64,000 bases of DNA from Streptomyces antibioticus (GTDB lineage Bacteria > Actinomycetota > Actinomycetes > Streptomycetales > Streptomycetaceae): contig NZ_KQ948423.1 in assembly GCF_001514065.1 (NCBI RefSeq), forward strand, positions 186,001 through 250,000, read 5' to 3'. Positions 33,173-42,246 of the stretch are shown in pieces; the stretch's first letter is position 1, and every line of letters starts with the position of its first letter. Below the pieces are notes generated by a model. The model worked only from the letters and a program-made list of their open reading frames with translations. It searched no databases and was not told where the DNA came from. The position numbers and the translations under genes are program-made.

Positions 33173-34908
33173 TCCGTTTCGAGGACGTCTCCGTCACCTA
33201 CGACGGCGCGACCGAACCCACCGTCCAGGGCATCGACTTCGAGGTTCCCGAAGGCGAACTCGTGCTCCTCGTCGGCCCGTCCGGCACCGGCAAGTCCACG
33301 ATCCTCAACTCCGTCAGCGGTCTCGTCCCGCACTTCACGGGCGGCACCCTGCGCGGCCGGGTCACGGTCGCCGGGCGCGACACCCGCACCCACAAGCCCC
33401 GCGAACTGGCCGACGTCGTAGGCACGGTGGGCCAGGACCCGCTCTCCCACTTCGTCACGGACACGGTCGAGGACGAACTGGCCTACGGCATGGAGTCGTT
33501 GGGCCTGCCCCCGCACGTGATGCGCCGCCGCGTCGAGGAGACCCTCGACCTCCTCGGCCTCACCGACCTGCGCGCCCGCCCGATCTCCACCCTCTCCGGC
33601 GGCCAGCAGCAACGTGTGGCGATCGGCTCGGTCCTCACCCCCCACCCCCGGGCCCTGATCCTCGACGAACCGACCTCCGCCCTGGACCCCGCCGCGGCGG
33701 AGGAGGTCCTGGCGGTCCTCCAACGCCTGGTGCACGACCTGGGCACGACGATCCTCATGGCGGAACACCGTCTGGAGCGCGTCATCCAGTACGCCGACCA
33801 GATCGCCCTCCTGCCAGGCCCGGGCGAGCCCCTGTCCCTCGGCACCCCGGCCGAGATCATGGCCGTGTCCCCGGTGTACCCACCGGTGGTGGACTTGGGC
33901 CGGGTGGCGGGTTGGTCGCCCCTACCACTCACGGTGAGAGACGCAAGGAGAAGGGCGTCGGATCTGAGGCAGCGCCTCGCGCAAGCTGCGGGCAGTCGTG
34001 CCGCTGGGGCGGCACGGGTGGGCGCAGGCGGCACCCCGCAAGCGCGGGCAAGCGAAACGCCCCCCACCGCAACCCCCACCCGACGCACCTGGTTCCGCTC
34101 CCGCATCACCCCATCGCCACTCCCCTCCCCCCATGCCGCCGAAGTCCAAGCCCTCTCCATCCACCGCACCCCCACCCGCGCCCTCACCGACGTCACCCTC
34201 ACCCTCACCCCCGGCGAAACCGTCGCCCTCATGGGCAGAAACGGCGCCGGAAAGTCCACCCTCCTCAACACCCTCGTGGGCCTCATCCCCCCAACCTCCG
34301 GCACAGTCCTCACCGGCGGAACCATCCCCCACCGCACCCCACCCCACGACCTGATCCGCCGAGTGGGCCTGGTCCCCCAGGAACCAAGGGACCTCCTCTA
34401 CGCGGACACGATCGCCGCGGAATGCGAGGCCGCCGACGCCGACGCCAGCGCAGCGCCCGGCACCTGCCGCACCCTCGTCACCGACCTCCTCCCCGGCATG
34501 ACCGGCGTCCCCGACGACACCCACCCCCGCGACCTCTCCGAGGGCCAGCGCCTAGCCCTCGCCCTCGCCGTCGTCCTCACCGCCCGCCCCCCGCTCCTCC
34601 TCCTCGACGAGCCGACCCGAGGCCTCGACTACGCGGCGAAGGCCCGTCTGGCAGCCGTACTCAAGACACTCGCCGCCGAAGGCCACGCCATCGTCCTCGC
34701 CACCCACGACGTGGAGCTCGCCGCCGAGATCGCCGACCGTGTCGTCCTGCTCGCGGACGGCGAGATCATCGCGGACGGCCCGGCGGCCGACGTGGTCGTC
34801 GCGTCCCCCTCCTTCGCCCCGCAGGTCAGCAAAATCCTCGCCCCGCAGAAGTGGCTCACCGTGGCCCAGGTGAAGGCAGCCCTCGGAGCCCCCGGACCCC
34901 GCTCATGA
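33169..34908 (+). CDS. ECF transporter ATPase, two ABC domains fused
   Basis: A 579-residue fusion of EcfA and EcfA'. The first domain has Walker A GPSGTGKST, signature LSGGQQQR and Walker B ALILDEPTSALD. The second has GRNGAGKST, a variant signature LSEGQRLAL and LLLLDEPTRGLD. A low-complexity linker (about residues 255-325) joins them and contains an in-frame dispersed repeat (33975-34063). Together the domains energise corrinoid uptake with EcfT and the S component, whose genes overlap it on both sides. Confidence 0.92.
   Translation: MIRFEDVSVTYDGATEPTVQGIDFEVPEGELVLLVGPSGTGKSTILNSVSGLVPHFTGGTLRGRVTVAGRDTRTHKPRELADVVGTVGQDPLSHFVTDTVEDELAYGMESLGLPPHVMRRRVEETLDLLGLTDLRARPISTLSGGQQQRVAIGSVLTPHPRALILDEPTSALDPAAAEEVLAVLQRLVHDLGTTILMAEHRLERVIQYADQIALLPGPGEPLSLGTPAEIMAVSPVYPPVVDLGRVAGWSPLPLTVRDARRRASDLRQRLAQAAGSRAAGAARVGAGGTPQARASETPPTATPTRRTWFRSRITPSPLPSPHAAEVQALSIHRTPTRALTDVTLTLTPGETVALMGRNGAGKSTLLNTLVGLIPPTSGTVLTGGTIPHRTPPHDLIRRVGLVPQEPRDLLYADTIAAECEAADADASAAPGTCRTLVTDLLPGMTGVPDDTHPRDLSEGQRLALALAVVLTARPPLLLLDEPTRGLDYAAKARLAAVLKTLAAEGHAIVLATHDVELAAEIADRVVLLADGEIIADGPAADVVVASPSFAPQVSKILAPQKWLTVAQVKAALGAPGPRS
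33975..34063 (+). repeat. dispersed repeat read in frame as the ATPase linker
   Basis: The stretch CGTGCCGCTGGGGCGGCACG followed by GGTGGGCGCAGGCGGCACC resembles a repeat I remember from many Streptomyces intergenic regions. It can fold (GTGCCGCTGGGGCGGCAC). Here it keeps the reading frame between the two ABC domains and encodes Ala/Gly/Arg-rich residues. Its end matches the copy at 32053. Confidence 0.6.
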
Positions 34909-35705
34909 ACGTCATCCACCTCGGCCCCCGCTCCATCGCCGCCCTGACCCTCACCAGCGCCGTCGGCGTCGCAGCCCTCGGCTGGCCCTTCCTCGCCCCG
35001 CCCCGCTCCCAGCTCACCGCACACGCGACCGACGCCCCCTGGCTCTTCGCGGGCCTGCTCATCCTGCTCGTGGTGGTGGTCGCGGCGACGATCTCGGAGT
35101 CGGGCCTCGGCCCGAAGGCAGTGGCCATGCTCGGCGTCCTGGCCGCGACGGGCGCGGCCCTGCGCCCCCTCGGCGCCGGAACCGCCGGTATCGAGCCCAT
35201 GTTCTTCCTGATGGTGCTCAGCGGCCGGGTCCTCGGGCCCGGCTTCGGGTTCACGCTCGGCGGGGTGTCCATGTTCGCGTCGGCCCTGCTCACGGGCGGG
35301 GTCGGGCCGTGGATGCCGTTCCAGATGCTCGCGATGGGCTGGTTCGCGATGGGTGCGGGGCTGCTGCCCGGCGCGCGGCGCCTGCGCGGACGTACGGAAC
35401 TCGTCCTGCTCGCCGTGTACGGCTTCCTCGCCGCCTTCGCCTACGGCACGATCACCAACCTCGCCGGGTGGCCGTTCCTGAGCGGCACCGCCTCGAACAT
35501 CGCGTTCCAGCCGGACGGCTCCGTGCCCGGCAATCTGGCCCGCTTCTTCCTCTACTGCGTGGCCACCTCGCTGGGCTGGGACCTGGGCCGGGCGCTGTGC
35601 ACGGTCGTCCTCACCTTCACGCTCGGCCCGGCCGTGCTCAGGGCGCTACGCAGAGCCACCCGCCGCGCCGCCTTCGAGAGCGCGGTCACATTCGAACCCC
35701 GTTGA
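34905..35705 (+). CDS. ECF transporter substrate-binding membrane subunit (S component), probably for corrinoids
   Basis: A 266-residue membrane protein with about six helices, including LLILLVVVVAATISESGLG, the segment PMFFLMVLSGRVLGPGFGFTLGGVSMFASALLTGGVGPWMPFQMLAMGW and a late AYGTITNLAGWPFLSG. The GFGFTLGG...GPWMPFQM part is typical of S components such as CbrT. The riboswitch suggests cobalamin or a precursor as substrate. Its ATG overlaps the ATPase stop (ATGA). The operon ends here. Confidence 0.88.
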   Translation: MNVIHLGPRSIAALTLTSAVGVAALGWPFLAPPRSQLTAHATDAPWLFAGLLILLVVVVAATISESGLGPKAVAMLGVLAATGAALRPLGAGTAGIEPMFFLMVLSGRVLGPGFGFTLGGVSMFASALLTGGVGPWMPFQMLAMGWFAMGAGLLPGARRLRGRTELVLLAVYGFLAAFAYGTITNLAGWPFLSGTASNIAFQPDGSVPGNLARFFLYCVATSLGWDLGRALCTVVLTFTLGPAVLRALRRATRRAAFESAVTFEPR

Positions 35706-36013
35706 CCGGTGAACCACCCCACATGACCCACATCACCAACTAACTACTCTAGTAGTACATATCGGACGCCATGCCCATGCCATAACGGCCTCTGACCTGC
35801 GCATTGAGAGCCAGCTCACACGCACCCCTCCCGCCCCAGATACGACCACCACTAGCAAAAAGGGTCATTGCGGACGCGCTCCAAGCCTGTTTCTCTGGAC
35901 AACGTCGCACGGCGCCGACAAGCCCACGGGCCTCGGCGCCGACGCATGTACCGGATGCCCCGCGCAACCGGCACCGCCCGCGACAGACCACGTCCCCGAA
36001 GAAAAGGTTCTCC
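35706..36013 (+). promoter_or_regulatory. 308-base leader of the transglycosylase gene, with palindrome and hairpin
   Basis: No gene is supported here. At 35743-35756 ACTACTCTAGTAGT has perfect six-base arms, a likely operator, followed by ACATATCGG that may contain a -10 element. At 35911-35940 GGCGCCGA pairs with TCGGCGCC, with inner GCCC/GGGC pairs, a stable hairpin in the probable 5' leader. AAAAGG at 36002-36007 is the ribosome binding site of the gene at 36014. Confidence 0.5.
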
Positions 36014-36433
36014 GTGTCCGTCTCCCGCATCGTTCGCCGCATCGCTTCCCCGAAGAAGGCCATCACCACCGTCGCGATGGCCGCCGCCACCGCCGGTTTC
36101 GTGCTGACCGCGGCGCCCGCTCAGGCGGCCACCACCGACTCGGCCGCCCAGGCCAAGTCCATCGCGCACAAGATGATCCCGAACGCCGCCCAGTACTCCG
36201 CGTTCAGCCACATCGTCGAGCACGAGAGCGGCTGGGACGTCAACGCCACCAACGCCTCCTCCGGCGCCTACGGCCTGGTCCAGGCCCTGCCGGGCTCCAA
36301 GATGGCCTCCGCCGGCTCGGACTGGAAGACCAGCGCCCAGACCCAGATCAAGTGGGGCCTCGACTACATGAACTCCCGCTACGGCAGCCCGTCCGGCGCC
36401 TGGGCGTTCTGGCAGGCCAACGGCTGGTACTGA
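36014..36433 (+). CDS. small secreted lytic transglycosylase (SLT-like)
   Basis: A 139-residue exported protein with signal peptide KKAITTVAMAAATAGFVLTAAPAQAA. A compact lysozyme-fold domain follows, with the likely catalytic Glu in HIVEHESGWDVNATN, then SGAYGLVQALPGSKM and WGLDYMNSRYGSPSGAWAFW. It should cleave peptidoglycan glycan strands outside the cell, as do similar small Streptomyces proteins linked to growth or spore germination. GTG 36014 has AAAGG six bases upstream. A long structured leader suggests regulation at the RNA or promoter level. Confidence 0.87.
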   Translation: MSVSRIVRRIASPKKAITTVAMAAATAGFVLTAAPAQAATTDSAAQAKSIAHKMIPNAAQYSAFSHIVEHESGWDVNATNASSGAYGLVQALPGSKMASAGSDWKTSAQTQIKWGLDYMNSRYGSPSGAWAFWQANGWY

Positions 36434-36464
36434 GCCGACCGACGGCTGACGACCGACGCATCAG

Positions 36465-36499
36465 GGCGGCGACTCCCCTTCCCGGGGGGGGGCGCCGCC
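36465..36499 (+). terminator. intrinsic terminator with a nine-G run
   Basis: GGCGGCG pairs with CGCCGCC and the inner CCCC with GGGG, followed by TTCGTCGT. The right arm contains nine G in a row (36484-36492), a place prone to sequencing error. It ends the transglycosylase transcript. Confidence 0.75.
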
Positions 36500-36525
36500 T
36501 TCGTCGTACGTGGTCCACTGACCCG

Positions 36526-37191
36526 GTGAGCACGCAGAGCACCGAAACCCAGCCGGACCGCGGCCTGCGCCTGGTCCCGGTACTGCTCGCCCTGACCCTG
36601 GTCAGCGGCCTGATCGACGCCGTCAGCTATCTCGGCCTCGGCCATGTCTTCACCGCGAACATGACCGGCAACGTGGTGGTCCTGGGCTTCGCGGCGGCGG
36701 GCGCGCCGGGCTTCTCCGTCCCCCACACCCTGACCTCGCTGCTCGCCTTCATGATCGGCGCGGCGGTCGGCGGCCGTATCGCCCAGCGCCTGGGCGCCGG
36801 ACCGCGCCGCACCTGGGTCCGCCGCACCCTCGCCGCCGAGGCCCTGCTCCTCGCCGCGTCCACCGTCGTCGCCTTCGCCGCCCCCGACGACACCGCCACC
36901 GTCTACACCCTCATCGCCGTCACGGCCTTCGCGATGGGCCTGCGCAACGCCACGGTCCGCAAGCTGGGCGTCGCCGACCTCACCACCACCGTCCTGACGA
37001 TGACCCTGACGGGCCTCGCCGCCGACGGCCCGGGAACGCACCGGTTCCGCCGTACCGCCGCGGTCGTCGCGATGATCGCGGGCGCGGCGGTGGGGGCGTG
37101 GCTGGTGGACGACCATGGGCTGGGCGTTCCGCTGCTGGTGTCGACCGTGCTGGCGGGGGTGCTCGCGGTGACGGCGTCGGGGCGGGAGTAG
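36526..37191 (+). CDS. DUF1275 (YoaK-like) membrane protein
   Basis: A 221-residue membrane protein with six helices and the family hallmark GLIDAVSYLGLGHVFTANMTGNVVVLGFA in its first third. FAMGLRNATVRKLGVADLTTTVLTMTLTGLAAD is the second conserved region. The function of the family is not known; transport is assumed. The start is GTG 36526. Confidence 0.9.
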   Translation: MSTQSTETQPDRGLRLVPVLLALTLVSGLIDAVSYLGLGHVFTANMTGNVVVLGFAAAGAPGFSVPHTLTSLLAFMIGAAVGGRIAQRLGAGPRRTWVRRTLAAEALLLAASTVVAFAAPDDTATVYTLIAVTAFAMGLRNATVRKLGVADLTTTVLTMTLTGLAADGPGTHRFRRTAAVVAMIAGAAVGAWLVDDHGLGVPLLVSTVLAGVLAVTASGRE

Positions 37192-37207
37192 GCGGACGCG
37201 CCGGCCC

Positions 37208-37663
37208 TCAAGCGAGCCGTACCGGCACCCGGTGGTCCGGCCTGCCGTCCTTGGCCAGCATCCAGTGGGCCTCCGCCACCGCCCGGTACAGCCGCATACC
37301 GGAGTCACCGCGCACGTCGTCGACGGTCCAGACCCGGCCGCCGTGCCGGACGGAACGCCGCGAGAACACGTCGAGCACGGGCCCCGCGTCCGCCTCCGCC
37401 ACGACCCCGGCGACGGCGGACATGTACACGCCCTGCCCGGTCCCGATCTCGGCCGACGAATCGAAGACCGAGATCCCCACCTCGGCCCGCACCGCGATGT
37501 TCCGTGAATGGGTGGCCTCCGGCGAGGACACCCAGTAGAACTCCCGGTATCCCGCATGCGCGAAGTACACGGGCGAGCTCCACGGCCGCCCGCTCGCGTC
37601 AGCCGTGGCGAGCACCAGATACCGGCTCCCGTCGACGATGTCCCGAGCGATCGCTCCACCCAC
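37208..37663 (-). CDS. pyridoxamine 5'-phosphate oxidase-like (FMN-binding split barrel) protein
   Basis: A 151-residue protein of the PNPOx-like family: YLVLATADASGRPWSSPVYFAH and EFYWVSSPEATHSRNIAVRAEVGISVFDS are the two core strands around the flavin site. It may be an FMN- or F420-dependent reductase. GTG 37663 stands eight bases after AGGAGG; a GTG three codons earlier overlaps that site. It is 76 bases downstream of the ATPase gene on the same strand. Confidence 0.82.
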   Translation of the reverse strand: MGGAIARDIVDGSRYLVLATADASGRPWSSPVYFAHAGYREFYWVSSPEATHSRNIAVRAEVGISVFDSSAEIGTGQGVYMSAVAGVVAEADAGPVLDVFSRRSVRHGGRVWTVDDVRGDSGMRLYRAVAEAHWMLAKDGRPDHRVPVRLA

Positions 37664-37729
37664 TGCGGGCACCTCCTGCCTGAACTCCCCGTGTCTGACG
37701 GCAGTGCTGACCGCGAGCCCGACGGAAAC

Positions 37730-38131
37730 TCATCGGCGGCACTCGAACCAGACGGTCTTCCCGCCCCCGGCCGCACGCGTCACCCCCCACTTGTCGACGA
37801 CCGCCCCCAGCAGCACCAGCCCCCGCCCGCCCTCCGCGTCCGGGTCCAACGCACTGTGCACGACGGGCCGTTGAGCCGAGCCGTCCGTCACCTCCACCCG
37901 GACTCCCGCGCCCGTCGTTCTCAGCACCACCACCTCGCACCGCCGGTCCGGAACATGCCGTACGACATTGGTGACCAGCTCCGTCACACCCAGCTCCACG
38001 GCGTCGACCAGTTCGGCCAGTTCCCACTCGGTGAGCAGCGAGCGGACGATACGGCGGATGTGGCGGACGGAGTGCTCGCCGACGGTGACACGCATGCGGT
38101 AGTGCGTGGTGGGGGGAAAGTATGTGTTCAC
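37730..38131 (-). CDS. RsbW/AbaA-like small ATP-binding regulator
   Basis: A 133-residue HATPase_c_2 protein. The N box is DAVELGVTELVTNVVRHV; the G1 and G2 regions are VRVEVTDGS and GGRGLVLLGAVVDKWGV. Such proteins act as anti-sigma kinases or regulators; streptomycetes have many beside XRE/DUF397 pairs. It is divergent from an XRE gene, so the three genes make one regulatory cluster of the WhiJ/BldB type. The start is GTG 38131. Confidence 0.87.
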   Translation of the reverse strand: MNTYFPPTTHYRMRVTVGEHSVRHIRRIVRSLLTEWELAELVDAVELGVTELVTNVVRHVPDRRCEVVVLRTTGAGVRVEVTDGSAQRPVVHSALDPDAEGGRGLVLLGAVVDKWGVTRAAGGGKTVWFECRR

Positions 38132-38205
38132 GGGACGAGCCTGAACTGCCGCGACTACGCTGGGCTACAGGTCGGATACAACCCGTTCTGGAGTGGGGGC
38201 CGTTC

Positions 38206-39030
38206 GTGACGCACATCAACGTCCTTGACCCGGGAGCCTCGCCGCTCGACTACTACGGCTTCGAGTTGCGTCGGCTACGGGAATCGGCCGGACTGAGCCA
38301 GAAACAACTCGGCGACATCCTCAACTACACCGGCTCCCTGGTCGGCCAGATCGAGACCGCGAGGAAGGTGCCGACACCGGAGTTCAGCGAGCGGGCGGAC
38401 GCGGCGCTGGGATCGGACGGGTTGTTGTCACGGCTCGTGGAGCTGGTGCTGCGGAGTCAACTCCCGGCGTGGTTCAGGCAGGTGGCCGAGCTGCAATCGC
38501 GGGCCATCGACATCTACTCCTTCGAGTCGCACATGATCCACGGCCTCCTTCAGACCGACGGCTACGCCCGTGCCGTACTCGGATCGCTGGACGCCACCAA
38601 CCTGGACGACCGCACCGCCGTGCGCCTCGCTCGTCAGCGCATCTTCGAGAAGGAGAAGCCGCCCGTCTTCTGGGCGGTGCTGAGCGAGGCCGCGCTCTAC
38701 CAGACCATGGGCGGCCCGGACACCATGCGGGGTCAACTCGCCCACCTGTTGGCCTTCGAGACCAACCCCCGGATCAATATCCAGATCCTGCCGTTCTCAG
38801 CCGGAGCACACGCGGGACTCCAAGGCTCGTTCGACATCTATCGTTTCGCGAGCGACCCGACCATCGTCTATACGGAGGGCTACAACAGCGCGCATCCGAG
38901 CGCGAACCCGGACACAGTCACCGACTGCACACTCCGTTACGATCATCTTCAGGCTGCTGCACTGTCCCTCAAGGAGTCGGCGGCGACGATCCGGCGTGTG
39001 ATGGAGGAACGCTATGGAGAGCCAGCTTGA
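38206..39030 (+). CDS. XRE-family regulator with DUF5753 (WhiJ-like)
   Basis: A 274-residue protein. An N-terminal helix-turn-helix (GFELRRLRESAGLSQKQLGDILNYTGSLVGQIETARKVP) precedes a DUF5753 domain with SFESHMIHGLLQTDGYARAVL and NIQILPFSAGAHAGLQGSFDIYRF. WhiJ-type proteins are DNA-binding regulators whose activity is tuned by a partner DUF397 protein. That partner gene follows, overlapping by 17 bases. GTG 38206 was chosen for the usual start before the HTH. Confidence 0.9.
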   Translation: MTHINVLDPGASPLDYYGFELRRLRESAGLSQKQLGDILNYTGSLVGQIETARKVPTPEFSERADAALGSDGLLSRLVELVLRSQLPAWFRQVAELQSRAIDIYSFESHMIHGLLQTDGYARAVLGSLDATNLDDRTAVRLARQRIFEKEKPPVFWAVLSEAALYQTMGGPDTMRGQLAHLLAFETNPRINIQILPFSAGAHAGLQGSFDIYRFASDPTIVYTEGYNSAHPSANPDTVTDCTLRYDHLQAAALSLKESAATIRRVMEERYGEPA

Positions 39031-39208
39031 GTGGCGTAAGTCCAGCTACAGCGGCGACCAGGGCGGCAACTGCGTAGAGGTCGCCGACGCCCCCACCCTC
39101 ATCGCCATCCGCGACTCCAAGAACCCGGCGGGCCCGATCCTCACGATCGACCCCGCCGCGTTCCGCCGCTTCGTCTCCTGGAGCGGTACTACGACGCCCC
39201 GGGTCTGA
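39014..39208 (+). CDS. DUF397 protein (BldB-related small regulator)
   Basis: A 64-residue DUF397 domain with the full pattern WRKSSYSGDQGGNCVEVA ... IAIRDSKNPAGPILTIDPAAFRRFV. It has AGGAACG before the ATG, inside the end of the XRE gene, so the pair is coupled. Related proteins bind their WhiJ-like partner and influence development. Its 3' end overlaps the convergent small membrane protein gene by 20 bases. Confidence 0.9.
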   Translation: MESQLEWRKSSYSGDQGGNCVEVADAPTLIAIRDSKNPAGPILTIDPAAFRRFVSWSGTTTPRV

Positions 39209-39431
39209 ATCCCAGCACCTTCGCCGCCTGGTGCGCTCTCCACTCCTTGCGGAAGAAATACGCGCGCAGTACCGCGATCGCCAGGAACAGCAGCCCGAAG
39301 CCGCCCCTGCCCAAGCCCCCTACCTGGACGAACCAGTAGAAGCACGCCCCGGCCATGGTCAGGCAGATGGCGATGACGATCGGCTCGCGGAGATAGAAGG
39401 GCAGGACGCGGAGGATGAGATTGAGAAACAT
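39189..39431 (-). CDS. small membrane protein
   Basis: An 80-residue protein with two close hydrophobic segments (EPIVIAICLTMAGACFYWFVQVGG and FGLLFLAIAVLRAYF), then a basic tail (RKEWRAHQAAKVLGF). No family is recognised. The ATG at 39431 begins MFLNLILRVLPFYLR. Its 3' end overlaps the DUF397 gene on the opposite strand. Confidence 0.68.
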   Translation of the reverse strand: MFLNLILRVLPFYLREPIVIAICLTMAGACFYWFVQVGGLGRGGFGLLFLAIAVLRAYFFRKEWRAHQAAKVLGFRPGAS

Positions 39432-39482
39432 CGGGCAATTTGATCAGTCCGCGTCAACTTCTGTCGAGCGTGAATCCGCCGT

Positions 39483-40816
<1,334 letters not shown>

Positions 40817-40832
40817 ACGTTCACCGCACGAC

Positions 40833-40847
40833 CTGATGGACCGTCAG
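40833..40847 (+). promoter_or_regulatory. 15-bp palindrome CTGATGGACCGTCAG
   Basis: It lies 41 bases before the CYP125 start and differs by one base from the site before the aldehyde dehydrogenase gene. Spacing after the KstR-like box resembles the layout at the hydratase operon, but there the order relative to the gene is reversed. Confidence 0.65.
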
Positions 40848-40888
40848 AAGACCGCCGAACATGGCTGGAACACCGCTGGAGCTGCCCC

Positions 40889-42124
40889 ATGACCTGTCCA
40901 GAGCTCCCCGACGGGTTCGACCTCACCGACCCCGATCTGCTGCAACAGCGCGTTCCGCTGCCGGAGTTCGCCGTACTGCGCCGAGCGGAACCGGTCCGCT
41001 GGATCCCCCAGTCGGGCAACATCGCCGGTTTCCAGGACCAGGGCTACTGGGCGGTGACGCGGCACGCGGACGTCAAGTACGTCTCCACGCACCCCGAACT
41101 CTTCTCCTCCACCCTCAACACGGCGATCATCCGCTTCAACGAGCACATCGAGCGCGACGCGATCGACGCCCAGCGGCTGATCCTGCTCAACATGGACCCG
41201 CCGGAGCACACCCGCGTCCGCAGCATCGTGCAGCGTGTGTTCACCCCGCGCGCCATCCGCGCCCTGGAGGACAACCTCCGTGCCCGCGCCACCGCCATCG
41301 CGGCGAACGCCCGCGCACACCCCGGCTCCTTCGACTTCGTCACCGAGGTCGCCTGCGAACTGCCCCTCCAGGCCATCGCCGAGCTCATCGGCATCCCGCA
41401 GGACGACCGGGCCAAGATCTTCGACTGGTCCAACAAGATGATCTCGTACGACGATCCCGAGTACGCGATCACCGAGGAGGTCGGCGCCGAGTCGGCCACC
41501 GAACTCATCGCCTACGCCATGAACATGGCCGCCGACCGCAAGCAGTGCCCGGCGAAGGACATCGTCACCACCCTCGTCGCCGCCGAGGACGAAGGGAACC
41601 TGGCCTCCGACGAGTTCGGTTTCTTCGTGCTGATGCTGGCCGTCGCGGGCAACGAGACGACCCGCAACGCCATCACCCACGGCATGCACGCCTTCCTCAC
41701 CCACCCCGACCAGTGGGAGCGGTACAAGGCCGAGCGCCCGGCGACCGCGGCCGAGGAGATCGTCCGCTGGGCCACCCCGGTCAACGCCTTCCAGCGCACC
41801 GCCACCCAAGACACCGAACTGGGCGGCAAGTTGATCCGGAAAGGCGACCGGGTCGGCATCTTCTACGCCGCCGCCAACCACGACCCCGAGGTCTTCACCG
41901 ACCCCGACACCTTCGACATCACCCGCGACCCCAACCCCCACCTCGGTTTCGGGGGCGGCGGCCCGCACTACTGCCTGGGCAAGTCCCTGGCCGTGCTGGA
42001 GATCGACCTCATCTTCAACGCGATCGCCGACGCGATGCCGAACCTGGTCCTGACCGGAGACCCCCGCCGCCTCCGCTCCGCATGGATCAACGGCGTGAAG
42101 GAACTCCAGGTCAGCATGGCCTGA
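40889..42124 (+). CDS. cyp125: cytochrome P450 of the CYP125 family (steroid C26/C27 hydroxylase)
   Basis: A 411-residue P450. The I-helix oxygen motif is LAVAGNETTRN, ExxR is in AAEEIVRWATPV, and the haem Cys is in HLGFGGGGPHYCLGKSLA. The start LPDGFDLTDPDLLQQRVPLPEFAVLR and the stretches LILLNMDPPEHTRVR and DEFGFFVLMLAVAGNETTRN follow the M. tuberculosis CYP125A1 sequence I remember almost step by step. That enzyme oxidises the terminal side-chain carbon of cholesterol. ATG 40889 has GGAG seven bases upstream. The ferredoxin at 25697 may supply electrons. Confidence 0.9.
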   Translation: MTCPELPDGFDLTDPDLLQQRVPLPEFAVLRRAEPVRWIPQSGNIAGFQDQGYWAVTRHADVKYVSTHPELFSSTLNTAIIRFNEHIERDAIDAQRLILLNMDPPEHTRVRSIVQRVFTPRAIRALEDNLRARATAIAANARAHPGSFDFVTEVACELPLQAIAELIGIPQDDRAKIFDWSNKMISYDDPEYAITEEVGAESATELIAYAMNMAADRKQCPAKDIVTTLVAAEDEGNLASDEFGFFVLMLAVAGNETTRNAITHGMHAFLTHPDQWERYKAERPATAAEEIVRWATPVNAFQRTATQDTELGGKLIRKGDRVGIFYAAANHDPEVFTDPDTFDITRDPNPHLGFGGGGPHYCLGKSLAVLEIDLIFNAIADAMPNLVLTGDPRRLRSAWINGVKELQVSMA

Positions 42125-42137
42125 CTCCCCCGTTCCC

Positions 42138-42225
42138 GGGCCGGCGGCTTCCCGGCGCCGCCGGCCCGTCCGGACCCCGAGGGAGGCAGGAACATCCCCA
42201 CCCTCACGCCCCGTTCCTGCCTCCC
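42138..42225. terminator. two hairpins between convergent genes
   Basis: GGGCCGGCGGC (42138-42148) pairs with 42157-42167, and GGGAGGCAGGAAC (42181-42193) pairs with 42213-42225; both stems are perfect. They fill the space between CYP125 and the GT87-PAP2 gene and probably end transcription from both sides. Confidence 0.75.
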
Positions 42226-42246
42226 CCGAGGCGGACGGCGCGGCTG

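Noticed and set aside
35723-35743. A six-codon frame (MTHITN) after the S-component gene
   Set aside because: No ribosome binding site or repeated regulatory codons; too short to support as a leader peptide.
35706-36013. A c-di-AMP (ydaO) riboswitch before the transglycosylase gene
   Set aside because: Expected from the gene type, but I could not find the conserved aptamer segments; only a hairpin is clear.
38177-38190. TACAACCCGTTCTG, one base off the KstR consensus
   Set aside because: It precedes an XRE regulator unrelated to steroid genes and has poor outer symmetry; it is probably chance.
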